The notes beneath the pieces are model-generated. The model made no database searches, was not told the DNA's origin, and saw nothing but the letters and a program-made list of their open reading frames with translations. From Streptomyces sp. NBC_00102 (GTDB lineage Bacteria; Actinomycetota; Actinomycetes; Streptomycetales; Streptomycetaceae): a stretch of 58,171 nucleotides of DNA. Positions within the stretch are counted from its first letter, which is position 1. Each line of letters begins with the position of its first letter. The stretch covers positions 1 through 58,171 of the forward strand of contig NZ_JAPEMC010000008.1 in NCBI RefSeq assembly GCF_026343115.1. The letters run 5' to 3'. The position numbers and the translations under genes were made by a program. Positions 42,301-51,360 of the stretch are shown one piece after another.

Positions 42301-45300
42301 CGTTCGACACCCTGCTGGTGGCCAACCGCGGCGAAATCGCCGCCCGCATCATCCGCACCGCCCGCGAGCTCGGCCTGCGTACCGTCGCTGTCTACTCCGA
42401 CCCCGACCGCGGCGCCGCCCACGTACGCCTGGCAGACGACGCGGTGCGGCTGGGCCCCGCCCCCGCCAAGGAGTCGTACCTGGACGTCGACCTGGTCCTC
42501 AAGGCCGCGAAGGACACCGGCGCCGGTGCCGTCCACCCCGGCTACGGGTTCCTGTCCGAGGACGAGGGGTTCGCACGCCGCTGCGCCGACGCGGGCATCG
42601 CCTTCGTCGGTCCCACGCCCGAACAACTCAAGCTGTTCGGCGCCAAGCACACCGCCCGCGCCGCCGCACGGGCGGCGGGCGTGCCCCTCGCTCCCGGCAC
42701 CGGTCTCCTCCCGGACGTCACGGCGGCCCTCGCGGCGGCCGAGGAGATCGGATACCCGGTGATGCTCAAGGCCACCGGCGGCGGTGGCGGCATCGGCATG
42801 CAGGCCTGTCACGGCACGGCGGACCTCGCGGACGCGTGGGAGCGCGTGCAGCGCGTGGCCGCGGCCTCCTTCTCCTCGGCCGGGGTCTTTCTGGAGCGGC
42901 TGGTCGAACGGGCGCGTCACGTCGAGGTACAGGTCTTCGGCGACGGTCTCGGCAAGGTCGTCACCTTCGGCGACCGCGACTGCTCCCTCCAGCGTCGCAA
43001 CCAGAAGGTGGTGGAGGAGGCACCGGCTCCCCGGCTTCCCGACCACGTACGCCGAGACCTCGCCCGTTCCGCCAGGGACCTGTGCGCGTCCGTGGACTAC
43101 CGGTCCGCCGGAACCGTCGAATTCGTGTACGACGCCGTCCGCGAGGAGGCCTACTTCCTGGAGGTCAACACCCGGCTCCAGGTCGAGCACCCGGTCACCG
43201 AGGCGATCTACGGCGTCGACCTCGTCGAGTGGATGCTGCGCCTCGCGCAGGGGGAAACCGCCGTCGTCACCGAGCCCCCCACCCCCGCCGGACACGCCAT
43301 CGAGGCCCGTCTCTACGCCGAGGACCCGTCCCGCGACCATCGCCCGAGCGCCGGCCTGCTGACCCGCGTCGCCTTCCCCGAGGGTGTCCGCGTCGATGCC
43401 TGGGTCGAAACGGGCACGGAGGTCACCACCGCGTACGACCCGATGCTCGCCAAGATCATCGCGCACGGCGTCGACCGCGCCGAGGCGCTCGACCGGCTCG
43501 ACACCGCGCTCGAAGCGACCCGCGTCGACGGCATCGAGACCAACCTCGGCCTGGTCCGCGCGGCGCTCCGGCACGCCGACGTGCGCGGAGCCACACACTC
43601 CACGGCCTCGCTCCCTGACGTCACCGACCCGACCCCGCGCATCGAGGTCGTCACGCCGGGCACACTGACGACCGTGCAGGACTGGCCGGGACGCACCGGA
43701 TACTGGCACGTCGGTATCCCGCCGGGCGGGCCGATGGACGACCTGTCCTTCCGGCTCGGCAACACCGCACTCGGCAACGACGAGGGTGCACCGGGGCTCG
43801 AATGCACCCTCCAGGGCCCCTCGCTGAGGTTCACCCACCCGACGACGCTCTGTGTCACCGGTGCCCCGGCCCGGGTGACGGTCGACGGCACCCCGGTGCC
43901 GCAGTGGGAGCCCGTCACCGTGGGGGCGGGGCAGGTGCTCGCCGTCGGAGCCCCCGCCGATCAGGGCCTCCGCACATACGTGCTGTTCGCCGGGGGCCTG
44001 GACGTCCCCGAGTTCCTGGGCAGTGCGGCCACCTTCACCCTCGGCAGGTTCGGCGGACACGGCGGACGTGCCCTGCGCGCGGGTGACGTCCTGCACGGGG
44101 GCGAGGCCCGTCCGGAGACCTTCTCCGTCCCACTCGACGCGCGCCCGGTCTTCAGCGGACAGTGGCGGGTCGGCGCGGTCGAAGGGCCGCACGCCGCACC
44201 CGAATTCTTCACCGAGGACGACATCCGCGACTTCTACACCGCGGACTGGAAAGTGCACTTCAACTCCGCCCGCACCGGAGTCCGCCTGATCGGCCCCAAG
44301 CCGCGCTGGGCCCGGACGGACGGCGGCGAAGCGGGACTGCATCCGTCGAACATCCACGACACGCCCTACTCCGTCGGCGCCGTCGACTACACGGGGGACA
44401 TGCCCGTCCTCCTCGGCCCGGACGGTCCGTCTCTCGGCGGTTTCGTCTGTCCGGCCACCGTCGTCAGCGGTCAGCGCTGGAAGCTGGGCCAGCTCCGCCC
44501 CGGCGACACGGTCCGGTTCGTGCCGGTGACGGCGGAGGCTGCCACGCGCCTGCGGAAGGCACCCGCGGCCGAACCCCGCGCCGACCGGGACGCCGTCGTC
44601 GACGGCGGCATCCTCGCCCGTCTGGAGGAGACGACGGTCCGTCCGTCGGTCACCTACCGACGCAGCGGTGACGACAACCTCCTGGTCGAGTACGGGCACA
44701 TGCAGCTGGACCTGGCCCTCCGCATGCGGGTACACGCGCTGGCGGAGGCGCTGGCCGCACGCGCCCTCCCCGGCGTCGTCGACCTCACGCCGGGCATCCG
44801 CTCGCTCCAGATCCAGACCGACCCCGACGTGCTGCCGCAGCGGGAACTCCTCAGCACCGTGATGCGCGTGGAGGAGGACCTGCCCGCCACCGACGAGCTG
44901 GTGGTCCCCAGCCGGACGGTGCACCTGCCGCTCTCCTGGGACGACCCGGCGACCCGCGAGGCCATCGACCGCTACGTCGCGGGCGTACGCGACGACGCCC
45001 CGTGGTGCCCGTCGAACATCGAGTTCATACGCCGCGTCAACGGCCTGGACACACCGGCCGACGTGTACCGCACGGTCTTCGACGCCGAGTACCTCGTCCT
45101 CGGGCTCGGCGACGTCTACCTCGGTGCGCCCGTCGCCACGCCGCTGGACCCGCGGCACCGGCTGATCACCACCAAGTACAACCCGGCCCGGACCTGGACG
45201 GCGGAGAACTCGGTCGGCATCGGAGGCGCCTATCTGTGCGTGTACGGCATGGAGGGCCCCGGCGGCTACCAGTTCGTCGGCCGCACCACCCAGGTCTGGT

Positions 45301-45884
45301 CGGGCTGGCAACAGCGCGGCGGATTCGAACCGGACAAACCATGGTTGATGCGCTTCTTCGACCGCGTCAAGTGGTATCCGGTGAGCGCCGACGAACTCCT
45401 CGAACTCCGCGCCGACATCATCTCCGGCCGTTTCGTGCCGAAGACGGAGGACGGCACCTTCTCGCTCGCCGCGTACCAGAGGTTCCTGGCCGACAACGCC
45501 GAGTCGATCGCCGCCTTCCGCAACCGGCAGAACACGGCGTTCGGTGCCGAGCGCGATGCCTGGGAGGCGGCCGGCGAGTTCGCCCGTGCCGAGGCCGCCA
45601 CCGAGAACGCCCCGGTGACCACCGACATCGAGGTACCCACGGGCGGCCACCTGGTCGAGGCCGAATTCCCCGCCTGCGTATGGCAGGTGAACGTCGAGGT
45701 CGGCGACCGGGTCTCGGCGGGCCAGCAGTTGATCGCCCTGGAGGCGATGAAGATGGAGGCCCCCGTGAAGGCCCCGGCCGACGGAATCGTCGCGGAGGTC
45801 CTGATCAGGACCGGCAGCCAGGTGGAGGCGGGCAGCGCGCTCCTCGTCCTCGCTCCCGTCGAGACCGCGGAGGTGTACGCGTGA
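42297..45884 (+). CDS. Biotin-dependent urea/guanidine carboxylase
   Basis: 1195 residues, single chain. Residues about 1-450 are the biotin carboxylase (VANRGEIAARIIRTARELG, ATP-grasp GGGGGIGMQACHG, EVNTRLQVEHPVTE); about 455-1080 the carboxyltransferase made of two allophanate-hydrolase-like (AHS) halves (TLTTVQDWPGRTGYWHVGIPPGGPMDD; HPSNIHDTPYSVGAVDYTGDMPV; then GHMQLDLALRMRVHALAEAL, GIGGAYLCVYGMEGPGGYQFVGRT); and the C-terminus is a biotinyl domain, biotin Lys1152 in EAMKMEAP. Annotated homologues are split between true urea carboxylases and guanidine carboxylases; the co-encoded DUF1989 pair argues for guanidine. Substrate choice depends on active-site residues of the second carboxyltransferase half that I cannot verify by eye. 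Confidence 0.93.
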   Translation: MTFDTLLVANRGEIAARIIRTARELGLRTVAVYSDPDRGAAHVRLADDAVRLGPAPAKESYLDVDLVLKAAKDTGAGAVHPGYGFLSEDEGFARRCADAGIAFVGPTPEQLKLFGAKHTARAAARAAGVPLAPGTGLLPDVTAALAAAEEIGYPVMLKATGGGGGIGMQACHGTADLADAWERVQRVAAASFSSAGVFLERLVERARHVEVQVFGDGLGKVVTFGDRDCSLQRRNQKVVEEAPAPRLPDHVRRDLARSARDLCASVDYRSAGTVEFVYDAVREEAYFLEVNTRLQVEHPVTEAIYGVDLVEWMLRLAQGETAVVTEPPTPAGHAIEARLYAEDPSRDHRPSAGLLTRVAFPEGVRVDAWVETGTEVTTAYDPMLAKIIAHGVDRAEALDRLDTALEATRVDGIETNLGLVRAALRHADVRGATHSTASLPDVTDPTPRIEVVTPGTLTTVQDWPGRTGYWHVGIPPGGPMDDLSFRLGNTALGNDEGAPGLECTLQGPSLRFTHPTTLCVTGAPARVTVDGTPVPQWEPVTVGAGQVLAVGAPADQGLRTYVLFAGGLDVPEFLGSAATFTLGRFGGHGGRALRAGDVLHGGEARPETFSVPLDARPVFSGQWRVGAVEGPHAAPEFFTEDDIRDFYTADWKVHFNSARTGVRLIGPKPRWARTDGGEAGLHPSNIHDTPYSVGAVDYTGDMPVLLGPDGPSLGGFVCPATVVSGQRWKLGQLRPGDTVRFVPVTAEAATRLRKAPAAEPRADRDAVVDGGILARLEETTVRPSVTYRRSGDDNLLVEYGHMQLDLALRMRVHALAEALAARALPGVVDLTPGIRSLQIQTDPDVLPQRELLSTVMRVEEDLPATDELVVPSRTVHLPLSWDDPATREAIDRYVAGVRDDAPWCPSNIEFIRRVNGLDTPADVYRTVFDAEYLVLGLGDVYLGAPVATPLDPRHRLITTKYNPARTWTAENSVGIGGAYLCVYGMEGPGGYQFVGRTTQVWSGWQQRGGFEPDKPWLMRFFDRVKWYPVSADELLELRADIISGRFVPKTEDGTFSLAAYQRFLADNAESIAAFRNRQNTAFGAERDAWEAAGEFARAEAATENAPVTTDIEVPTGGHLVEAEFPACVWQVNVEVGDRVSAGQQLIALEAMKMEAPVKAPADGIVAEVLIRTGSQVEAGSALLVLAPVETAEVYA

Positions 45885-47626
45885 CCAGCACCGTGGAGAG
45901 AGTACGCGCCGCGTACACCAGGATCGAGGAGGTGGACCGGCCCGAGGTGTGGATCGGTCTCCGGCCCCGCGAGGATGTGGATGCGGAGGCGGCCCGGGTC
46001 GACGAGCGGGTCGCCGCCGGTGAACGGCTGCCGCTCGCCGGAACGGTGTTCGCGGTCAAGGGGAACATCGACGTGGCCGGGCTGCCGACGACCGCCGGCT
46101 GCCCCTCGTACGCGTACGAGCCGAAGGCCGACGCCCCCGTGGTGGCGCGACTGCGGGCGGCGGGCGCCGTATGCCTCGGCACCACGAACCTCGACCAGTT
46201 CGCGACCGGCCTGGTCGGCACGCGCAGCCCGTACGGGCCGGTCCGTAACGCCGTGGACCCGAGTTACGTCTCGGGCGGTTCCTCGTCCGGATCGGCGGTG
46301 GCGGTAGCCCTCGGCATCGTGGACTTCGCGCTCGGCACGGACACGGCGGGCTCGGGCCGGGTTCCGGCCGCGTTCAACGGCATCGTCGGCCTCAAGCCGA
46401 CGCGTGGCCTGGTCCCGGCGTCGGGCGTCGTTCCCGCCTGCGCCTCGCTCGACTGTGTGACCGTCTTCGCCCGGACTCTTCCGGAGGCCGAGCGGACACT
46501 GTCCTTCATGGCGGCACCGCAGGCCCGCGAGCTCCCCGCCCTGGAGCAGCGACGCCCCGGCCCGTGGCGGATCGCGGTCCCGCGTCCCGGGCAGCTCGGC
46601 GAGCTGGACCAAGGCTGGGCCGAGGCGTTCGCGTCAGCCGCGACCCGGATGGCGGACGCGGGCGCCGAACTCCTGGAGATCGACCTGACGCCGTTCACCG
46701 AAGCGGCCGCCATGCTGTACGAGGGAGCGTTCGTCGCCGAGCGCTACGGAGCCGTCGGCGGCTTCGTCGACGCCCACTGGGGTGCGCCGGACCTCGATCC
46801 GACCGTGGCCGGGATCATTTCGCGCGCCGGAGAGATCCCGGCCCACCGGCTCTGCACCGATCTCGACAGCCTGTCCGTCCTCCGCCACAGTGCGCTTGCC
46901 TCGCTCGGCGACGCGGACGCGCTTCTCCTGCCGACGACACCCGGGCACCCGACCCTCTCGGAGGTCGCGGCCGACCCCGTGGGCGCGAACGCCCGGCTCG
47001 GCCGGTTCACCAACTCGACCAACCTCTTCGACCTCGCGGCGGTCGCCGTTCCGGCCGGCGAGGTGAACGGGCTCCCGTTCGGTGTGATGCTGATCGGCCC
47101 CGCGTTCACCGACGAGCGGCTGGTCCGCGTCGCCGGCCTGCTCGCCGCCCCTCCTCCGCACCTCGCGGTGGTCGGCGCGCACCTGTCCGGACAGCCTCTG
47201 AACGGAGAGCTGCTGGCCCTCGGCGCCCGGTTCGTACGCACCACCACCACGGCACCCGACTACCGGCTGTACGCCCTCGACACGTCGCCGCCCAAGCCCG
47301 GTCTGGTCCGTGCCGACGGAGGAGGTGCCGCCATCGAGGCCGAGGTGTGGCGGCTCCCGGCCGAAGGGCTCGGCACGCTCCTCGCGGCGCTCCCCCGCCC
47401 CATGGCCCTCGGTACGGTGGAGCTTGCGGACGGCACCTGCGTGACGGGGTTCCTCTGTGAGCCCGAAGCACTCCACGGCGCCCGCGACATCACCGCACAC
47501 GGCGGCTGGCGCGCGGCCCTCCCGACGCTCTCGGTCCCGCGGCACACCGAGGACACGACGTCGGCGTGCGGGCGGTCGGCACCGGTGCCCACCACGACCG
47601 CCTCGGCGCCCCCGACGTCACCCTGA
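45881..47626 (+). CDS. atzF: Allophanate hydrolase
   Basis: Hydrolyses allophanate to ammonia and carbon dioxide, the last step of the pathway; 581 residues, GTG start overlapping the carboxylase stop (GTGA). The amidase-signature domain (about 50-440) has the Ser-Ser-Lys triad: Lys60 in VFAVKGNID, cis-Ser134 in SGGSSSGSA and nucleophile Ser158 in GTDTAGSGRVPA. The C-terminal domain (LFALGARF-like LALGARFVRTTTTAPDYRLYAL through ITAHGGWRAAL) is the small domain typical of AtzF. A Ser/Thr/Pro tail of about 35 residues follows and lacks family character. It ends the operon; the sequence beyond is gene debris. Confidence 0.93.
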   Translation: MTSTVERVRAAYTRIEEVDRPEVWIGLRPREDVDAEAARVDERVAAGERLPLAGTVFAVKGNIDVAGLPTTAGCPSYAYEPKADAPVVARLRAAGAVCLGTTNLDQFATGLVGTRSPYGPVRNAVDPSYVSGGSSSGSAVAVALGIVDFALGTDTAGSGRVPAAFNGIVGLKPTRGLVPASGVVPACASLDCVTVFARTLPEAERTLSFMAAPQARELPALEQRRPGPWRIAVPRPGQLGELDQGWAEAFASAATRMADAGAELLEIDLTPFTEAAAMLYEGAFVAERYGAVGGFVDAHWGAPDLDPTVAGIISRAGEIPAHRLCTDLDSLSVLRHSALASLGDADALLLPTTPGHPTLSEVAADPVGANARLGRFTNSTNLFDLAAVAVPAGEVNGLPFGVMLIGPAFTDERLVRVAGLLAAPPPHLAVVGAHLSGQPLNGELLALGARFVRTTTTAPDYRLYALDTSPPKPGLVRADGGGAAIEAEVWRLPAEGLGTLLAALPRPMALGTVELADGTCVTGFLCEPEALHGARDITAHGGWRAALPTLSVPRHTEDTTSACGRSAPVPTTTASAPPTSP

Positions 47627-48193
47627 GCATCGGGGCCGTCGGCCCGCGCCGGCACGGCGGACCGCCACGACCGGAGTGCTCCGACGCGAGGCCCCCGCCG
47701 GCAGGGTGTGTCCCGCCGGCAACAGACACCTGGGCGCCGCTTCGCGACGGCAAGGCAGCCGTCGTCCCGCGTTCGGCGGTTCCGGACGACCCCATGGTCC
47801 GGAGCCGCCGCGTGACGAGCCCCGGATCGTGGACGCTGCGCACAACTGTGTCGCGTTCCGACATCGATACTCCTTGCAACGGGAGAGCCCAAGTGGTTCG
47901 GGGGCCTGCTCCCACGGTCACCGCGGGGAGACCGGTGCACCACAGAAGCCCCGCATTCGGGCCGGAGGCCCGTTCCGTCACGCTTGCGGACGGCAGCGGT
48001 GGGTCAGTGGACGCCCGCGTGGCGGCGGGACGGCGGGACGGCGGGATGAGGCCCCGCCGGTCCGCGGTCGGCCCACCGGACCGGTGAGGGTCACCCTGCC
48101 GTGGAAGGGTTGATGGTCCATGTCAGGAGTACACCGAGCGATGAGCTTGTTGGTACAGGTGTTCCCAGTGGGCGAGGAGAGGAGGCCGGAAAG
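47627..48193. other. Gene-poor stretch with debris between the catabolic operon and the phosphatase gene
   Basis: No intact gene. It contains the remnant listed at 47700-47864 and GC-rich repeats such as CCGCCGGCA (about 47696 and again near 47720). Several overlapping open frames here are unrelated to any family I know. Confidence 0.5.
47700..47864 (-). pseudogene. Remnant of a conserved Streptomyces gene (intact RBS and N-terminus only)
   Basis: From the ATG at 47864, with AAGGAG 7 bases upstream, the minus strand reads MSERDTVVRSVHDPGLVTRR, matching from memory the start of a conserved actinomycete membrane-associated family (MSERDTVVRSLHDLGLAAWFGG...). After about 18 residues the match ends and the composition becomes random, consistent with frameshift and decay. 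Confidence 0.42.
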
Positions 48194-49525
48194 GTGGTTG
48201 GCATCGACTTCCCTGGCGGGCTGCGGGCGGACGGCCTGCCGGCCGCGTTGTCGGATCCGTCTCGTCTGGCCGCGGTGGAGGACACCGCTCTGCTGGACAC
48301 CGGGCCCGAGGCGGTCTTCGAGGACCTTGCCTCGCTCGCCGCGAGAATCACCGGGGCGGGGCGGGCGTTCGTGACCCTGGTCGACGCGGACCGCTCCTTC
48401 TGGAAGGCATGCGTCGGCGTCGACGCCCACGCGATGTCCGACCGGCAGAACCCGGTGAAGGAGAGCTTCTGCTACTTCCTGGTCGGGCTGGAGGGGCAGC
48501 CTTTCATCGTCGATGACGCCGCCACCGACCCGCGCACCGCCGACCACCCCTCGGTGGGCCCGATGAACATCGGCGCTTGGGCCGGCTACCCCCTGCTCGA
48601 TCCCGACGGACGCGTGCTGGGCAGCTTCTGCGTCATCGACGACTCTCCCCGCACCTGGTCTCCGGCCGACCTGGCCGCCCTGGCGACCCTGGCCCGCTCG
48701 GTGGCGGCGGAGATCCACCTGCGCCAGAGCTTGACCGCGGCGAAGGCCGCCCACCAGCGCTCCGCCGATCTCGCCCGTAGCCTGCAGGCCGGGCTTCTCC
48801 CTCCGCGGCTGCGCACGATCCCCGGCGCGGAGGCGGCCGCCTCCTACCTGCCGGCCTCCAACCGCCACCGCACCGACATCGAGGTCGGCGGCGACTTCTA
48901 CGACCTCTTCCACACCCAGGGTCCGAATTACGCCGCCGTTCTCGGTGACGTGTGCGGCAAGGGCATCAAGGCCGCCCAGGTCAGCTCGATGGCCCGTTAC
49001 ACGATCCGCGCCGACGCCGACGAGGCCGGCTCCCCGGCCGACCGGCTCGCCCGCCTCAACATCGCTCTGCTCGCCCAGGACGCCCCCCGCTTCCTGACCG
49101 CCGTCTACGCGGCCTTCCAGCCCTCCGCGAAGGGCCTGTCCGGCACCATCGCCCTGGCCGGGCATCCCCCGGCACTGATCCGGCGCGCCGACGGCCGTGT
49201 CGAGCGAGTCGGGGTCCCAGGGACCCTGCTGGGGATCATGGAAGCCCTGAGTCTGACCGACGTGCCCTTCCACCTCCACCCCGCCGACCTGCTCCTGCTC
49301 TTCACGGACGGCGCCACCGAAGCCCGCCCCCGCCCCGGGACCTCCCCCGACGACGCCCGGACCATCTTTTCCGAGGACGACCTGGCCGAGGCCCTGGCCG
49401 CCAGCCACACCATGGACGCCGTCACCACCATCACCCACCTCACCGGCATCCTCGACGCCCACCACAGTGGTTGGGCAAGCGACGACACCGCCCTGCTCGC
49501 CCTGCGCGCCACCCCGTCGGCCTGA
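48194..49525 (+). CDS. GAF domain PP2C (SpoIIE/RsbU-type) serine phosphatase
   Basis: 443 residues. GTG start at 48194 with GGAGG 8 bases before; upstream in-frame starts at 48101 and 48113 lack a better site. GAF domain about 20-175 (DPSRLAAVEDTALLDTGPEAVFEDLASLAARI, FVTLVDADRSFWKACVG, GAWAGYPLLDPDGRVLGSFCVID). After a coiled linker (LRQSLTAAKAAHQRSADLARSLQAGLLPPRLRTIPG) the SpoIIE domain has DIEVGGDFYDLF, AVLGDVCGKGIKAAQVSSMARYTIRA, IALAGHPPALI and LLLFTDGATEARP, with the metal-binding Asp residues present. It should dephosphorylate an anti-sigma-factor antagonist in response to a GAF ligand. A decayed RsbW-like ATPase lies just downstream. Confidence 0.92.
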   Translation: MVGIDFPGGLRADGLPAALSDPSRLAAVEDTALLDTGPEAVFEDLASLAARITGAGRAFVTLVDADRSFWKACVGVDAHAMSDRQNPVKESFCYFLVGLEGQPFIVDDAATDPRTADHPSVGPMNIGAWAGYPLLDPDGRVLGSFCVIDDSPRTWSPADLAALATLARSVAAEIHLRQSLTAAKAAHQRSADLARSLQAGLLPPRLRTIPGAEAAASYLPASNRHRTDIEVGGDFYDLFHTQGPNYAAVLGDVCGKGIKAAQVSSMARYTIRADADEAGSPADRLARLNIALLAQDAPRFLTAVYAAFQPSAKGLSGTIALAGHPPALIRRADGRVERVGVPGTLLGIMEALSLTDVPFHLHPADLLLLFTDGATEARPRPGTSPDDARTIFSEDDLAEALAASHTMDAVTTITHLTGILDAHHSGWASDDTALLALRATPSA

Positions 49526-49562
49526 CCGCGCCACGACGGCCCGGGCACCTGGAGGCCCGGTC

Positions 49563-49643
49563 CGTGGACGACTCGCGCAGGCCGATGGAGTCGTGGGTAC
49601 ACACGTAGGTGGCGGGCAGCTTCATCAGCGCGGCCGGCCGCAT
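49563..49643 (-). pseudogene. Transketolase fragment
   Basis: The minus strand encodes MRPAALMKLPATYVCTHDSI followed by GLRES, clearly the transketolase segment R-x-AALM-x-LP-x-x-YV-x-THDSIGLGED. Only about 26 residues survive; the frame is lost at GLRESSTD where GLGEDGPTHQ is expected. Confidence 0.7.
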
Positions 49644-49731
49644 GCAGCGGTGTCGCACGGGGCGGCGGAGCCGGCGGTCGACGCGACGCCGCGGCGGACA
49701 GTGCCGGCCTGGGCGGAGCCAAGTTCGGCGG

Positions 49732-49972
49732 GTGTTCCTGGTCGTGCCCGAGCCCGTCACCAACACCCTGCGCCATGGCGGCGACACCCGCGCGCGCCGG
49801 CTGACCGCCCGCCACGACACCGTGCACGACCAGAGCCCGAAGGTTCCCCGCGTGCGCACGCCCGACCTGCGCGGCGGCATCGGCGGCTTCGGCCGGCCGC
49901 TGGTCGACCGCCTCGCGAACGCCACGCTCGTCACCCGCAGCCCCAGCGGCGGGAGAACTGCCGTCGCCACCT
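49732..49972 (+). pseudogene. Decayed RsbW-like ATP-binding (anti-sigma/HATPase) gene
   Basis: Plus-strand VFLVVPEPVTNTLRHGGDT (N-box, normally LVVSELVTNALRHG) continues to VPRVRTPDLRGGIGGFGRPL and VDRLANATLVTRSPSGGRTAVA, matching the G-box and C-terminus of Streptomyces histidine-kinase-like ATPases. The family Glu of the N-box is kept shifted and the N-terminus is missing, so it is judged non-functional. Confidence 0.65.
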
Positions 49973-50286
49973 CCCCGGTAGGCGCCGCAGGCCGCGTTCG
50001 CCCGCACGCGGTCATGTACGGCCGGGCGCACCGGATCGACCGAACCGGAACAGGCTGCCCGTGTCGGTCCGGGGCAGGGTCCGGACCGAGGCCCGGAGCC
50101 GCTTGCCGACCACCCTCACCATGCCACCGAGCCCCCTCGCACTCCTCTCGTCCCACGGGTAGGGGCGACCGTTGTGCCCTGGGTCACGTTCGCGCGTGGC
50201 GGGGTGTGCCCCTGCTGTGCGGGTCGGGCATTCTCTCCCGGCGGCCGTACGAAGGGGTACGGCCCCGGTGACCGGCTGGAGGAGAG

Positions 50287-50430
50287 ATGTCGCGACACGC
50301 GGGCAGGGAGCAGGGGCGGGGAACGGACCGGGGGCGGGGCGTGATCGAGGGGGCGTTCGCACTCCTTGAGGCGTTGCGCAGGTGCGGCGGGGAGGCAGGG
50401 CTCACCGAGATCGCCGCGGCCTGTGCCAGT
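50287..50430 (+). pseudogene. Truncated IclR-type regulator
   Basis: The ATG at 50287 has GGAGGAG immediately upstream. The translation GVIEGAFALLEALRRCGGEA continues GLTEIAAACA, the first helices of an IclR winged helix, then the frame degenerates before the recognition helix. The rest of the gene is replaced by the leader of the next one. Confidence 0.5.
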
Positions 50431-50521
50431 GGAACGCGCGTAGAACGGCGGGCAGCGGTCCGGCAGTCTGTTCTTCGAGCCGGTCGGGGGACCGGCGAAA
50501 ACCGAGACTACGGGGGACAAC

Positions 50522-50989
50522 ATGACCGTCCGACGACTGACCGCCTTCGCCCTCGCGGGCGCGCTGGGCCTCACCTCGCTGGTGGGCGCCGCGGGCGCCG
50601 CACAGGCCGATCCGGTCGACTACGTGCAGATCCAGCTCGTCGACCTGTACTGCGGCGATGAGAGCGAGGGCGACCACGACGAGGCCTACCTCAACATCGC
50701 GGCGAACGGCGGCAAGGCCGTGAGGCTCTGGCCCGCCAACGCGTCGTACCAGACCATGGGCACCGGCTACCGCCGCGCCCTGGACGGGAGCAACGGCAAC
50801 GCACTGCTGATCCTCGGCAAGACCGAGTCCCGCACGCTCTCGCTGTGGGACTACGACAGCACCAGCGGCGACGACCGGCTCGGCTCGGTGACCGTCACGG
50901 GCGACGAGTTCGGCGCGGAGACGCAGTACCGGGTGCTGGAGGGCTCCGGTGGCGTCTACACCATCGCCTACCGGGTCGTCGACATCTGA
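50522..50989 (+). CDS. Small secreted protein, 155 aa, unknown function
   Basis: I do not recognise the family. ATG at 50522 with GGGGGA 5 bases upstream. Sec signal peptide of about 30 residues: MTVRRLTAFALAGALGLTSL, then VGAAGAAQA with cleavage near AQA-DP. The mature part (about 125 residues) is acidic and beta-rich, with DYVQIQLVDLYCGDESEGDHDEAYLNI, a single cysteine, SRTLSLWDYDSTSGDDRLGSVTV (a DxDxxxGDD segment that resembles a calcium-binding C2-like loop) and a C-terminal YTIAYRVVDI strand. This layout is similar to small secreted beta-sandwich proteins of actinomycetes; function unknown. Single-gene unit closed by a strong 15-bp hairpin. Confidence 0.82.
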   Translation: MTVRRLTAFALAGALGLTSLVGAAGAAQADPVDYVQIQLVDLYCGDESEGDHDEAYLNIAANGGKAVRLWPANASYQTMGTGYRRALDGSNGNALLILGKTESRTLSLWDYDSTSGDDRLGSVTVTGDEFGAETQYRVLEGSGGVYTIAYRVVDI

Positions 50990-51360
50990 TCCGCCCCTCC
51001 TGCCGCGGTCCGACCGGTCCGGCCGGACCGCGGCAGGAGCACGGACGCAGGCCTGCCGGCGGTGGACCACACCGTCGGCAGAAGCCGGGCGAGCAGCGGA
51101 AAGCCCAACGGACGTCTCTCCCCGAGCGTGGTCCGCCGCCGCTCCGTCGCCTTCGGGCAGCTGCCCCTCTTGCCCAGGGCACGCGGTTGTGACTGGACCT
51201 GCTCGGTGCCGGGGCCCGGCCGCCAAGTTCCCTGAACCCGGTGGTCGAGGGGAGGGCCGAGGAATCGCGCTCGGTCGCGATGGCGGGTGAGGCGGCTTCC
51301 CGGGGTACGCATGCCGAGCGACGCAGGGTGTACCGGCACGCCGTGAGGGAGAGTCAGCTG
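50990..51360. other. Intergenic region, terminator hairpin only
   Basis: Apart from the hairpin at 50997-51039, I see no gene, repeat or clear promoter; the open frames across it are of random character. Confidence 0.5.
50997..51039. terminator. Strong 15-bp perfect hairpin
   Basis: CTCCTGCCGCGGTCC (50997-51011) and GGACCGCGGCAGGAG (51025-51039) are exact reverse complements across a 13-nt loop, 8 bases after the stop of the secreted-protein gene. Confidence 0.85.

Larger units (their letters stand above)
49526..50286. other. Region of gene debris downstream of the phosphatase gene
   Basis: No intact gene; it holds the transketolase and RsbW-like remnants listed separately. The rest shows no family match on either strand. 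Confidence 0.5.

Noticed and set aside
41979..45650. Minus-strand open frame of 1223 codons
   Set aside because: It is antisense to the carboxylase gene; its Gly/Val/Arg/Glu-heavy composition is the usual shadow of a high-GC gene and it has no family motif.
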